Part shown: piece by piece, positions 44,693-53,689 of the stretch
How the letters are laid out: each line of letters opens with the position of its first letter
Numbering within the stretch: position 1 is the stretch's first letter
NCBI GenBank assembly: GCA_017548125.1
Contig: JAFYNK010000087.1
Span: forward strand, 1-64,000
Direction of reading: 5' to 3'
DNA length: 64,000 bases
DNA from: Bacteroidales bacterium
GTDB lineage: Bacteria > Bacteroidota > Bacteroidia > Bacteroidales > F082
Translations under genes and position numbers: made by a program
Notes under the pieces: model-generated
Databases searched by the model: none
The model's input: the letters and a program-made list of their open reading frames with translations, nothing else
Told to the model about the DNA's origin: nothing

Positions 44693-47290
44693 ATGAAAAA
44701 GTTTATTATGGGATTAAGTGTTATTGGTTTGCTATGTAGCTGTAACACAGGCAACCAACAGACAAAAAACGACGATTTCAAATATCTCGTCGATGAATTC
44801 GCAGACATCAAAATCATTCGCTACCAAATTCCTGAATGGGAAAATCTTTCTCTTCAACAAAAGGAATACCTTTATTATTTAGGCGAAGCTGCTAAATGTG
44901 GTCGTGACATCCTCGCTGACCAAAATTTCAAGTACAACCTCACAGTTCGCAAGACCATCGAGGCTATCTTGAATTCTTATTCCGGTAACCGTGAGACTGA
45001 AGAATTTCAGAACTTCGTGACTTACGCAAAACGCGTGTTCTTCAGCAACGGTATCCATCATCATTATGCAGAGGATAAATTCTTCCCAGAGATAACAGAA
45101 GAATACTTCGCTGAACTCGTTAGAAATTCTGATGAAAAACAACTTCCTCTTGATGAGAACGAGACAGTGAAAGAATTTTTGGCATTTATCACTCCAGTCA
45201 TCTTCGACAAAGATTTATATGCGACACGTCGTAGCGGCGAAGCTGATATCATCAAGAATTCTGCTACTAACTTCTACAAAGGCGACATCTCTAAAGAAGA
45301 AGTAGAGAACTTCTATGACTCACAAAGAAAACCTAACGACGCCACTCCAATATCTTACGGCTTGAACTCTCAACTTGTGAAGGAAAACGGTAAGATTTTC
45401 GAAAACGTCTATAAATCAGGTGGCCTCTATGGTGAAGCTATCGACCAGATTATTTTCTGGCTCGAAAAAGCTAACGCCGTGGCAGAAAACGACGCTCAAC
45501 GTAATTATACAAATCACCTTATCAATTATTACAAAACAGGCGACCTAAAGACTTGGGATGAATACAACATCGCTTGGGTGCAAGACTCTGTCTCAACAAT
45601 CGACTTCGTCAATGGTTTTATCGAAGACTACGGCGACCCAATGGGCATGAAAGCTACTTGGGAAGCTGTGGTTAACTTCAAAGATATGGAAGCAACAAAA
45701 CGCGCTGAACTCATCAGCCAAAACGCTCAATGGTTTGAAGATAACTCACCTGTAGATGCACGTTTCAAGAAAAAAGAATGTAAAGGCGTAACAGCAAAAG
45801 GCATCATAGTCACAACATTGGCTGGTGACTGTTTCCCAGCTCCTCCAATCGGTATCAATCTTCCTAATGCAGACTGGATTCGTAAGGATTATGGTTCTAA
45901 ATCAGTTACTATCACCAACTTGATGGATGCTTACGATAAAGCAGCTCAAGAATCTCCAAAGAGTGTCTTAGCAGAATTCGCTTACTCACAAGAAGAAATA
46001 GACCTCTGCAAAAAATACGGTTCAAACGCTGACGTAGTGCACACCGACTTGCATGAATGTCTCGGTCACGGTTCTGGACAGCTTCTTCCAACAACACAAC
46101 CTAATGCATTGAAAGAATATAACTCAGCTCTCGAAGAATCACGTGCCGACTTGTTCGGTCTCTATTATTGCGCTGACCCAATTATGGTTGAACTCGGCAT
46201 CATGCCTGACATGGAAGCTTATAAAGCAGCTTACGCCAACTTCATCCGTAATGGCTTGATGAGCCAGCTCTCTCGTATTGAATTAGGTAAAAATGTGACA
46301 GAATCTCACATGCAAGACCGTAAGCTCATCTCAGAATGGTGCTACGAAAAAGGTTTGGCTGACAATGTAATAGAAAAGAAAATCAAGGACGGTAAGACAT
46401 ATTTCGTTGTTAACGATTATGAAAAATTACGCGTGTTATTCGGTGAACTCCTCGCTGAAATACAACGTATTAAATCTGAAGGCGACTATGAAGCTGGTAA
46501 ACAACTTGTTGAGACATACGCTGTTAAAGTAGATCCTGTCTTACATAAAGAAGTTAAAGAACGTTACGATGCTTTGAACCTCAGACCTTATGGCGGTTTT
46601 ATCAACCCTGACATCGTTCCTGTAGAAAAAGGTGGTGAAATAGTTGATTACGTCGTTAACTATCCAAGCGATTTCGTACAACAGCACCTCGATTATGGCA
46701 AGCAATATGCTTTCTTGAAAGAAAACCACGCAGCTCCAACGCATCTCGTCGTTGATATGCTTTACGATTTCATCGATGGTTCATTGGCATGTGGCAATGC
46801 AGAAGAAGCAGTTAAGAAAGTTGTTGAATATATCAACGCTCATCCTGACCAAGAAGTTATTTATATCACCGACTGTCATCCAGCAGACCACAGTTCTTTC
46901 GCTGAATTTGGCGGCATCTGGCCATCACACTGCGTTGAAGGAACACGCGGCGGCGCTATACATGAAGCTTTCTATACAGATGTTATTAATGTTATAAATC
47001 GTCCAGATCCAGAACGCAACATCTTCCGTAAAGGCTGCAAGCAAGACGAAGAACAATATTCAGGTTTTGAAGCTGTTAACAGCAAAGGCGTGGCTTTGAA
47101 AGACTATGCAAACAAAGACGTTGTTATCAGCGGCATCGCAACAGAATATTGCGTTAAAAACACAGTGGAAGAATTTCTCAACTCAGGACGTAATATTGAA
47201 TTATTACTCGAAGGCCTTGGCTATGTAGATTTCAAAGGTCACAAAGAGACAATAAAAGACTTGGAAAAAGTTGTTACAGTTGTGGAATGA
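44693..47290 (+). CDS. Lipoprotein dipeptidyl peptidase III fused to a nicotinamidase-like domain
   Basis: An 865-residue exported protein with lipobox LLCSC (Cys near 16). Residues about 30-675 are an M49 zinc peptidase releasing dipeptides from N-termini: zinc motif HECLGH (H454-H459) and EESRADLFGLYY with the third ligand. Residues about 683-865 form a separate cysteine-hydrolase domain of the nicotinamidase/isochorismatase type: LVVDMLYDF (D688), TDCHPADHSSF (metal His pair), WPSHCVEGTRG, RKGCKQDEEQYSGF (K780) and GIATEYCVKNT (C820), so the D-K-C triad is complete. Bacterial DPP III is normally about 670-700 residues without this part. The frame is continuous across the junction. The domain would make nicotinate from nicotinamide outside the cytoplasm if active. 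Confidence 0.88.
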   Translation: MKKFIMGLSVIGLLCSCNTGNQQTKNDDFKYLVDEFADIKIIRYQIPEWENLSLQQKEYLYYLGEAAKCGRDILADQNFKYNLTVRKTIEAILNSYSGNRETEEFQNFVTYAKRVFFSNGIHHHYAEDKFFPEITEEYFAELVRNSDEKQLPLDENETVKEFLAFITPVIFDKDLYATRRSGEADIIKNSATNFYKGDISKEEVENFYDSQRKPNDATPISYGLNSQLVKENGKIFENVYKSGGLYGEAIDQIIFWLEKANAVAENDAQRNYTNHLINYYKTGDLKTWDEYNIAWVQDSVSTIDFVNGFIEDYGDPMGMKATWEAVVNFKDMEATKRAELISQNAQWFEDNSPVDARFKKKECKGVTAKGIIVTTLAGDCFPAPPIGINLPNADWIRKDYGSKSVTITNLMDAYDKAAQESPKSVLAEFAYSQEEIDLCKKYGSNADVVHTDLHECLGHGSGQLLPTTQPNALKEYNSALEESRADLFGLYYCADPIMVELGIMPDMEAYKAAYANFIRNGLMSQLSRIELGKNVTESHMQDRKLISEWCYEKGLADNVIEKKIKDGKTYFVVNDYEKLRVLFGELLAEIQRIKSEGDYEAGKQLVETYAVKVDPVLHKEVKERYDALNLRPYGGFINPDIVPVEKGGEIVDYVVNYPSDFVQQHLDYGKQYAFLKENHAAPTHLVVDMLYDFIDGSLACGNAEEAVKKVVEYINAHPDQEVIYITDCHPADHSSFAEFGGIWPSHCVEGTRGGAIHEAFYTDVINVINRPDPERNIFRKGCKQDEEQYSGFEAVNSKGVALKDYANKDVVISGIATEYCVKNTVEEFLNSGRNIELLLEGLGYVDFKGHKETIKDLEKVVTVVE

Positions 47291-47310
47291 CATCTTATTC
47301 TTTAGTTATA

Positions 47311-47349
47311 AAAAAACAAAACCTCAGAGATATTTCTGGGGTTTTGTTT
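47311..47349. terminator. Bidirectional terminator
   Basis: AAAACAAAACCTCAGA (from 47311) pairs with the stretch ending GGGGTTTTGTTTT (to 47349), between convergent genes. Confidence 0.85.
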
Positions 47350-47366
47350 TATGTTTTAACTGATTT

Positions 47367-48251
47367 TCATTTTAATGATTTCTCAGCTTTCTTCTCGGCT
47401 TTTTCTCTTTCTTTTCTTAACTTATTCAGTTTCTTGTCAATGGTCTTTTGTTTTATTTTAGGATTGTCGCCAGTGAATTCGTATTCGTCGTATATATAAT
47501 TGCTTCTTTCTTCATTGATGACATATATCGCTCTTATTGAGATGCTTTTATTTCTCTGATAAGGTCTCATGCTAGGACTAAGTTCATCTATTATTTCTGG
47601 TGGAGTGTTGTAGTTGAGTTCTAAATTGTCCATCACGGTTTTTAAGTCATATCGTTTTCTGATGTCAAAAATGGAATACTGAAAGCGAATGCCTAACTTC
47701 CATCTCTCATGTAATCTTATTTTACCTTCAGCCAATATACACCAGTCGTCTATTTTATAACCGCCGTTTTCATAGCCGGTGTCAAGAGTGATGTTGGTTT
47801 TTTCACCGCCTTCATATTCTCTCAATCCAATCATTCTGCCGTATGACGCACCTAAGCCTAATGAATATAATTGTCTGTCAGAGAAATAGAAAAGGAAAGG
47901 CACTTCCAGATAATTCATATATAAGTCATAAGATCCATAACGATAGTTGTCGAGTGAGCCGTCGCCGCTTGAGTCATAAAGATAACATACTTCAGCGTCG
48001 TGCGAGCCTCTTTGATTGAATGCCACTTCCAAGGTGAAATCGATGTCGAATAATCCCTGGCTATAGATTGGCACTATAGCTCCCAATCCGCCGTGAAGGC
48101 CAAAACGTTTGTATCCTATTGTCCCGTCGGCATCAACTTGAGATAAGTTCAAGCCGAAAAATGCTTCGCTCTTAACTATTTGCGCTTTCATGTCTTTGTT
48201 GAAAGATAAGAACAAAGCACACATTGCTAATATTATATAATATCTTTTCAT
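47367..48251 (-). CDS. Outer-membrane beta-barrel (porin-like) protein
   Basis: A 294-residue protein with a signal peptide (YYIILAMCALFLSFNKDMKAQ, residues 3-23). The mature part alternates hydrophobic and polar residues with aromatic strand ends (LGLGASYGRMIGL, LGIRFQYSIFDI), typical of Bacteroidota beta-barrels. The C-terminal 40 residues are unusual: a lysine/glutamate-rich tail (KQKTIDKKLNKLRKEREKAE) outside the barrel. The upstream gene tex ends 19 bases before, on the same strand. Function unknown. Confidence 0.75.
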   Translation of the reverse strand: MKRYYIILAMCALFLSFNKDMKAQIVKSEAFFGLNLSQVDADGTIGYKRFGLHGGLGAIVPIYSQGLFDIDFTLEVAFNQRGSHDAEVCYLYDSSGDGSLDNYRYGSYDLYMNYLEVPFLFYFSDRQLYSLGLGASYGRMIGLREYEGGEKTNITLDTGYENGGYKIDDWCILAEGKIRLHERWKLGIRFQYSIFDIRKRYDLKTVMDNLELNYNTPPEIIDELSPSMRPYQRNKSISIRAIYVINEERSNYIYDEYEFTGDNPKIKQKTIDKKLNKLRKEREKAEKKAEKSLK

Positions 48252-48270
48252 GTGTTTATAACGATATGTT

Positions 48271-50412
48271 TTACTTAATATTTTTCATGCTGAGACTTAT
48301 TCTTTTTCTCTCGATGTCGAGTTCCATTACCGTCACTTTCACTTTCTGATTGAGTTTCACGATTTCATTAGGGTCTTTTATGAATTGATTTGACATCTGG
48401 CTGATGTGGACAAGTCCGTCTTGATGAACGCCTACATCGACGAAACAGCCGAATGCTGTGATATTTGTGACGATGCCAACTAGCTGCATTCCAACTTTCA
48501 AATCGTTGATTGTGCGGATGTCTTTGTTAAACTCGAAGAACTCGAATGTCTTTCTTGGGTCGCGTCCTGGTTTTTCAAGTTCGCTGATGATGTCGTTTAT
48601 TGTCTCTATTCCGAAGTCATTTTCTATGTAGTCCTTAGGATTTATCTTGGCTATAAGTTCTTTGTTTCCAATCAGATCTCTGACTTCTACATCAAGTTTC
48701 TTTGCCATTTTTTCGACTATATGATAGCTTTCTGGGTGTACGGCACTTGCGTCTAAAGGCTGTGCGGCGGCGTGTATTCTCAGGAATCCGGCGCATTGTT
48801 CGTATGCTTTTTCGCCGAGACGCGGCACTTTCAACAACTGTTTACGGCTCTTGAAGCCTCCGTTTTCATTACGGTATTTTACTATGTTGCTTGCTATCTG
48901 AGGGCCGACGCCGCTGACGTATGAGAGCAGCTGTTCGCTTGCTGAGTTAAGCTCTACGCCGACAGCATTGACGCAGCTTTCCACCACATGACCAAGCTCT
49001 TCGTTTAGAAGCTTCTGATTTACATCATGTTGATACTGTCCTACACCGATCGACTTAGGGTCTATCTTGACTAATTCTGCGAGAGGGTCCATAAGACGAC
49101 GTCCTATGCTTACAGCGCCTCTCACTGTGATGTCGTATTCCGGAAACTCGTCGCGAGCCACTTTAGATGCAGAATATACCGAAGCGCCGCTCTCGTTAAC
49201 CATGACAGCTACTATGTCACGGTCGAATTTTATTCCACGGATGAAGTCTTCGGTCTCGCGTCCTGCGGTGCCGTTTCCGATAGCGATGACTTCAATTTTA
49301 TAGGCATTGACAAGTGAACGTATTTTGTTTGTCGCTTGTCGCACTTCATTTTGCGGTGGGTGAGGGTAGATGGTCTCGTTATGTAGCAACGCTCCATATT
49401 CGTTGAGTATGACTACCTTACATCCTGTTCTGAAGCCAGGGTCGAGGGCAAGGACGCGTTTCTGTCCTATAGGCGCTGCCAAGAGAAGCTGGCGAAGGTT
49501 TTCAGCAAAGACTTTAATCGCTATCTCGTCGGCTTTTTCTTTGTACAATGCACGTATTTCTGTCTCTAACGACGGCTCCAACAGACGCTTCCATGCGTCA
49601 TCGATGGCATCTTGTACCAAGTCGGTTGATGCGTTGTCAGCTTTGATGAATATATTGTCGAGGGTCTTGAGTGCTTCTTCGTCATTGATTTTCAGCTTCA
49701 CTTTCAGCATACCTTCAGCCTCGGCACGAAACATCGCCAGAAGTCGGTGCGAAGGCGCCTCGGCAATAGATTCTTTCCAGTCGAAATATTGCTGGTATGT
49801 CTTGCCTTCTTCCTCTTTGCCTTTGACGATAGCTGATGATATAACACCTTCTTTATGATATATGTTACGAATGAGATTACGTCCTTTTATATTCTCTGAG
49901 ACCCATTCCGCCATGATGTCGCAAGCTCCTTTGAGAGCGTCTTTGGCTGTCTCTACGCCTTTTTCTTTATCGATATATTTTTCTGCAAGACCTTCAACGT
50001 CGTCGCTGTTTTGCGACATGATGATTTTAGCAAGAGGTTCCAAGCCTTTCTGACGAGCTATCTCAGCTCTTGTCTTACGTTTTGGTTTATATGGAAGGTA
50101 AAGGTCTTCAACATCTTGCAAAGTCTTTGCGTTCTTGATGCTGAGTTCTAGTTCTGGAGTGAGTTTCTCTTGTTCTGCTATCGACTTCAAGACTGCCTCT
50201 TTTCTCTTCTCGAGCTCTTCAAGTTGCTCGAGGCGCTTTTGAATGGCAGCGACCACCTCTTCATTCATAGTGTTGGTCATCTCCTTACGATAACGCGCGA
50301 TGAAAGGTACGGTACAACCTTCACTCAAGAGTTTTATAACATTACCAGCGACTGTCAAAGTCACTGAAAATTCCGTTGCTATCTGCTTGCTGAAATCAAA
50401 TATATCGTTCAT
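48271..50412 (-). CDS. tex: Tex family transcription accessory / RNA-binding protein
   Basis: A 713-residue nucleic-acid-binding protein. It has the Tex N-terminal helical domain (FIARYRKEMTNTMNEE), the YqgF/RNase H-like domain (VLALDPGFRTGCKVVILNEYG), the helix-hairpin-helix region (LLSYVSGVGPQIASNIVKYRNENGGF and LLKVPRLGEKAYEQCAGFLRI) and a C-terminal S1 domain (GIVTNITAFGCFVDVGVHQDGLVHISQMS). Length is normal for Tex. Role: transcript-related stress functions; not essential in most bacteria. Confidence 0.95.
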   Translation of the reverse strand: MNDIFDFSKQIATEFSVTLTVAGNVIKLLSEGCTVPFIARYRKEMTNTMNEEVVAAIQKRLEQLEELEKRKEAVLKSIAEQEKLTPELELSIKNAKTLQDVEDLYLPYKPKRKTRAEIARQKGLEPLAKIIMSQNSDDVEGLAEKYIDKEKGVETAKDALKGACDIMAEWVSENIKGRNLIRNIYHKEGVISSAIVKGKEEEGKTYQQYFDWKESIAEAPSHRLLAMFRAEAEGMLKVKLKINDEEALKTLDNIFIKADNASTDLVQDAIDDAWKRLLEPSLETEIRALYKEKADEIAIKVFAENLRQLLLAAPIGQKRVLALDPGFRTGCKVVILNEYGALLHNETIYPHPPQNEVRQATNKIRSLVNAYKIEVIAIGNGTAGRETEDFIRGIKFDRDIVAVMVNESGASVYSASKVARDEFPEYDITVRGAVSIGRRLMDPLAELVKIDPKSIGVGQYQHDVNQKLLNEELGHVVESCVNAVGVELNSASEQLLSYVSGVGPQIASNIVKYRNENGGFKSRKQLLKVPRLGEKAYEQCAGFLRIHAAAQPLDASAVHPESYHIVEKMAKKLDVEVRDLIGNKELIAKINPKDYIENDFGIETINDIISELEKPGRDPRKTFEFFEFNKDIRTINDLKVGMQLVGIVTNITAFGCFVDVGVHQDGLVHISQMSNQFIKDPNEIVKLNQKVKVTVMELDIERKRISLSMKNIK

Positions 50413-50463
50413 TTCTTAGTTTATTTTTAACGTTTAAAACTTAAAACTCCCAATTCCTAACTT

Positions 50464-51225
50464 CTAACTCCTCCAAATCTCCCACGCCGCTTCTGCCTGT
50501 TCATGTAGCATTGTCATTCCATTATATGTTGCAGCGCCTTGAGCTTTGCCTTTTTTCATGAATAATGTCTCTTCAGGATTGTAAATCAAATCGATGAAGA
50601 CCATTTGCTCGTTGGCAGTGGAGTAGGGAAGTTCCAGACATTCATTGACATTAGGATACATACCTACAGGCGTCGTATTGATTATTATGGAATAAGGTTC
50701 AAAACCGGTAATATTAAGTTCCTCATAACTGATTCCTAATTCCTCATTCCTCATTCCTAATTTAAAAGCTCTGCTTACAATTTTATATGGAATGCCTTTC
50801 TTGTTTAAAACATATTGAACAGCCTTTGATGCGCCGCCGTTTCCAAAAATCAAACTTGGTGACTTGGTGACTTGGTGACTTGGTGTCTTATCAAGAAGCT
50901 TCTTGAAACCAACGACATCAGTGTTAAATCCTATTAACTTTCCGTCTTCAATTTTAACAGTGTTGACAGCTCCGACTTCCTTTGCGGTAAGGTCAACTTC
51001 ATCAAGAAATGGAATTATCTCTTCTTTGTATGGAATTGTAACGTTAAAACCTTTTAAATTTTTGTTTTTCTTAATGAAAGGAATAATGTCGCTGATATTC
51101 TCTAATTCTATGTTTTGATAAGAATAGTCAAGGTTCAATTCGGAAAATTTCTTAGTGAAATAATCCTTCGAAAAAGAATGTCCCAATGATTTTCCAAGTA
51201 AACCGTACATCTTATCGTAATTCAT
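50464..51225 (-). CDS. aroE: Shikimate dehydrogenase, with repeat-derived insertions
   Basis: A 253-residue NADP-dependent enzyme of aromatic amino-acid synthesis. Motifs: YGLLGKSLGHSFSKDYF (substrate site), GFNVTIPYKEEIIPFLD (catalytic Lys), GFNTDVVGFKKLL, and the Rossmann segment LIFGNGGASKAVQYVL. Two stretches look like recently inserted intergenic words kept in frame: residues 113-124 come from four copies of ACTTGGTG (50854-50887), and residues 153-168 (FKLGMRNEELGIS) from ATTCCTAATTCCTCATT repeats (50721-50765). Both fall in loops, beside the nucleotide-binding core, and the active-site motifs are intact. Confidence 0.93.
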   Translation of the reverse strand: MNYDKMYGLLGKSLGHSFSKDYFTKKFSELNLDYSYQNIELENISDIIPFIKKNKNLKGFNVTIPYKEEIIPFLDEVDLTAKEVGAVNTVKIEDGKLIGFNTDVVGFKKLLDKTPSHQVTKSPSLIFGNGGASKAVQYVLNKKGIPYKIVSRAFKLGMRNEELGISYEELNITGFEPYSIIINTTPVGMYPNVNECLELPYSTANEQMVFIDLIYNPEETLFMKKGKAQGAATYNGMTMLHEQAEAAWEIWRS

Positions 51226-51303
51226 TTTTTCCTTTTGTTTTAATGACTAATGACGAAAGGCAAATGACTAAAGTTGTTGTCTTTAGGCATTGGTCTTTTG
51301 TCT

Positions 51304-52197
51304 TTATAATTTCTTCGCCATCTTTTCTGTCAATACGATTAATGCTGCGCCTATAAGCATGATAACCAATGCTATTGCGAAGTCAGTGTTTAATTCAGGG
51401 AAATAATATTCATAGCCTGTCACTTTGGCTTCGCTGCCGAAATAAGTGATGACGTCATTTTTCCAAGGCCAGATGATAGGCATGCTGCCTAAGATGAAGC
51501 CTGTCAAAACTGCAATAGTAATATCTCTGAAATTCTTGAAAATCCATGATAAAAGATGAGAGAAGGCGAGCAGACCAACAACGCCGCCTATGGCTACAGG
51601 AATTAATATCTTAAGATTCAAATCGTTGACAGCGTCAATCATGATGAGTTGATAATTGCCCATCAACACCAAAACGAATGAGCCTGATAAACCTGGAAGA
51701 ATCATGCTGCATGTTGCAACGGCGCCGCATATCATAAGATAAATTATGTTGCTGTTTTCTTTTGCTGGTGTTCCAAAAGCGATGAACAATGCAAATGCCG
51801 TTCCGACTACGAATGATAAAATGACTTTCCAGTTGAACTTTTCAATCGTTATTCCGACATAATATATTGAAACTAAAATCATTCCGAAGAAGAATGACCA
51901 TAAATAAATAGGATATTCTGCAAATAGGAATTCAAATAATCTAGCTATTGAAAAGATGGCTGCAACGACACCGCATCCTACCGATGCCAAGAACCATAAG
52001 TCGATGTGTTCTGCAAATTCTTTGAACTTGCCTGTGAAAAATAACTTAATAGCTGTTAAGTTACACGATTTCAGTGCATTTATCAAACGTTCAAATATAC
52101 CTGTTATGAGAGCTATTGTTCCACCTGAAACACCTGGGATAACATTGGCAGAGCCTACGCCAACTCCTTTGAAAAAATTAGCAATGTACTGATTCAT
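51304..52197 (-). CDS. DUF368 membrane protein
   Basis: A 297-residue inner-membrane protein with about 8-9 hydrophobic segments. It opens NFFKGVGVGSANVIPGVSGGTIALITGIFERLINALKS and repeats the motif as ILPGLSGSFVLVLMGNYQ, the paired GxSGG signature of DUF368 (PopT). Members of this family have been linked to C55-isoprenyl-phosphate translocation in other bacteria. It starts 2 bases after the TPR gene on the same strand and is probably co-transcribed with it. Confidence 0.92.
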   Translation of the reverse strand: MNQYIANFFKGVGVGSANVIPGVSGGTIALITGIFERLINALKSCNLTAIKLFFTGKFKEFAEHIDLWFLASVGCGVVAAIFSIARLFEFLFAEYPIYLWSFFFGMILVSIYYVGITIEKFNWKVILSFVVGTAFALFIAFGTPAKENSNIIYLMICGAVATCSMILPGLSGSFVLVLMGNYQLIMIDAVNDLNLKILIPVAIGGVVGLLAFSHLLSWIFKNFRDITIAVLTGFILGSMPIIWPWKNDVITYFGSEAKVTGYEYYFPELNTDFAIALVIMLIGAALIVLTEKMAKKL

Positions 52198-52198
52198 A

Positions 52199-53647
52199 CT
52201 AAATAAGTTTGTTGTTTTTATTTCTATATTCGTTTATTAAATTTACAATATTGTCGTTGTTCAAGATATAATTAGGGTCGAAGTCTATAAATTCTTGAAC
52301 GCCTTCCGTGTCAAGCTCCAAAGCTTCTTCAAGATTCATAAGTCCTAACTGTTCTTCGTCGTCTATGAAGTTTATGAATGCCATTCTGTACAACAAAGGA
52401 GCTTGTCTTCCAAGTAGTTCCAGACCTTTTTCGATATATTTTATAGCTTTATTGATGTCGTCCATCAAAATATACACTTCCATAAAAGCGATATATAGGT
52501 TGACGTCATAAGGATAGAGTTCTTCTATTTCTTTTAGGTATTTGATGGATGTTTTATATTTTCCTAGTTTATTGTTTTCTTCAACGAGAACAAAGAGGTA
52601 GTCGGTGTTGAAAGGCGAGAGTTCGTGAGCGCGCTTTAAGAATTTAACGGCAGATTTATGGTTTTCTTCTTCGCAGAAGATGAATCCTAATCCGGCGTAT
52701 GCTTCAGCCATGTTTTCGTCCAATTCCAAGGCTTTCTTGAAGTTGTTTATGGCTTCTAGTTTCATTCCTGTTTTTGCGAGCGCCTCGCCGTAAAGGCAGT
52801 ACAGAATAGGCTTTTTCACGTTGTTTCTGAAAGCCTCTTCAACGATGTCTATAGTGTCTTGATATTTGTCAAGCTCGTTGTTGATAGTCGCGATATTGAT
52901 ATAAGCCTTGTCATAGTGTTGGTCGATGGCAAGTGCGTATTCATATTGTTCGACAGCTTTTTCGAGGAGATGAAGTCTTAAATAACTGTTGCCTAGCGAC
53001 ATCCATGCTGGTATGCTATGAGGGTTTTTGTCAATTTCTTCTTTCAAGAAATCAATGCTTTCGAATCCTCTGTCGAGGTTGAAATAGCAGTTTATAATCT
53101 GCATATACTGTTCGCTGTAGTCGATGTTGTCTGTGAGACCTTTTTTGAGATAATAAAGCGCTTTTTCGTAGTCTCTCAGAATCATATATTCAGTGCCGAT
53201 GGAGCCGTATATGTCAGTGACATTTTCGTTTTCGCCAAGGAGTTTGACAGCTTTTTTGTAAGCTATGATTGATTCTTTGTGCATATTGAGCAATCCATAG
53301 CAATAACCTAAATTGACATGATAATCAGGGTCTTCGGTGTTATTGTCTTCTTCCTGAAGATATTTCAAGGCATTGTGGGCATCTTGCACGGAGAGATATT
53401 TCTTCGCCATGATGCTGTATATTATGGGGCTCTCTGAATGATATTTCACAGCCATGTCAGCAAGTATATTTATTTTTTCAATATCATCATGCTGAATGTA
53501 ATAGTCAATCATTATGTTCAATTCATCAACGTCAAAATATGAAAGTATATCGTTTTCAAGCTGATTTTCAAATCTTTCAATCAATTCCTGAATCTCATAA
53601 TCATCTAAAAAACTATCGTCGTCAAATCCCATATCTTTTTTTTGCAA
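52199..53647 (-). CDS. TPR-repeat protein
   Basis: A 482-residue cytoplasmic protein, no signal peptide. Acidic N-terminus (MGFDDDSFLDDYEIQELIERFENQ), then at least ten TPR units, for example DPDYHVNLGYCYGLLNMHKESIIAYKKAVKLL, SIPAWMSLGNSYLRLHLLEKAVEQYEYAL and MAEAYAGLGFIFCEEENHKSAVKFLKRA. TPR arrays are protein-interaction scaffolds; the partner is unknown. Transcribed divergently from the phosphohexomutase gene, with DUF368 downstream. Confidence 0.88.
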   Translation of the reverse strand: MQKKDMGFDDDSFLDDYEIQELIERFENQLENDILSYFDVDELNIMIDYYIQHDDIEKINILADMAVKYHSESPIIYSIMAKKYLSVQDAHNALKYLQEEDNNTEDPDYHVNLGYCYGLLNMHKESIIAYKKAVKLLGENENVTDIYGSIGTEYMILRDYEKALYYLKKGLTDNIDYSEQYMQIINCYFNLDRGFESIDFLKEEIDKNPHSIPAWMSLGNSYLRLHLLEKAVEQYEYALAIDQHYDKAYINIATINNELDKYQDTIDIVEEAFRNNVKKPILYCLYGEALAKTGMKLEAINNFKKALELDENMAEAYAGLGFIFCEEENHKSAVKFLKRAHELSPFNTDYLFVLVEENNKLGKYKTSIKYLKEIEELYPYDVNLYIAFMEVYILMDDINKAIKYIEKGLELLGRQAPLLYRMAFINFIDDEEQLGLMNLEEALELDTEGVQEFIDFDPNYILNNDNIVNLINEYRNKNNKLI

Positions 53648-53665
53648 ATTTAAGAAAATCTGTGT

Positions 53666-53673
53666 TATCTTTG
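53666..53673 (+). promoter_or_regulatory. -7 box of the phosphohexomutase gene
   Basis: TATCTTTG, 17 bases before the ATG at 53690; the short distance suggests a very short 5' leader. Confidence 0.65.
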
Positions 53674-53689
53674 CAAAAAAATAAAAACT

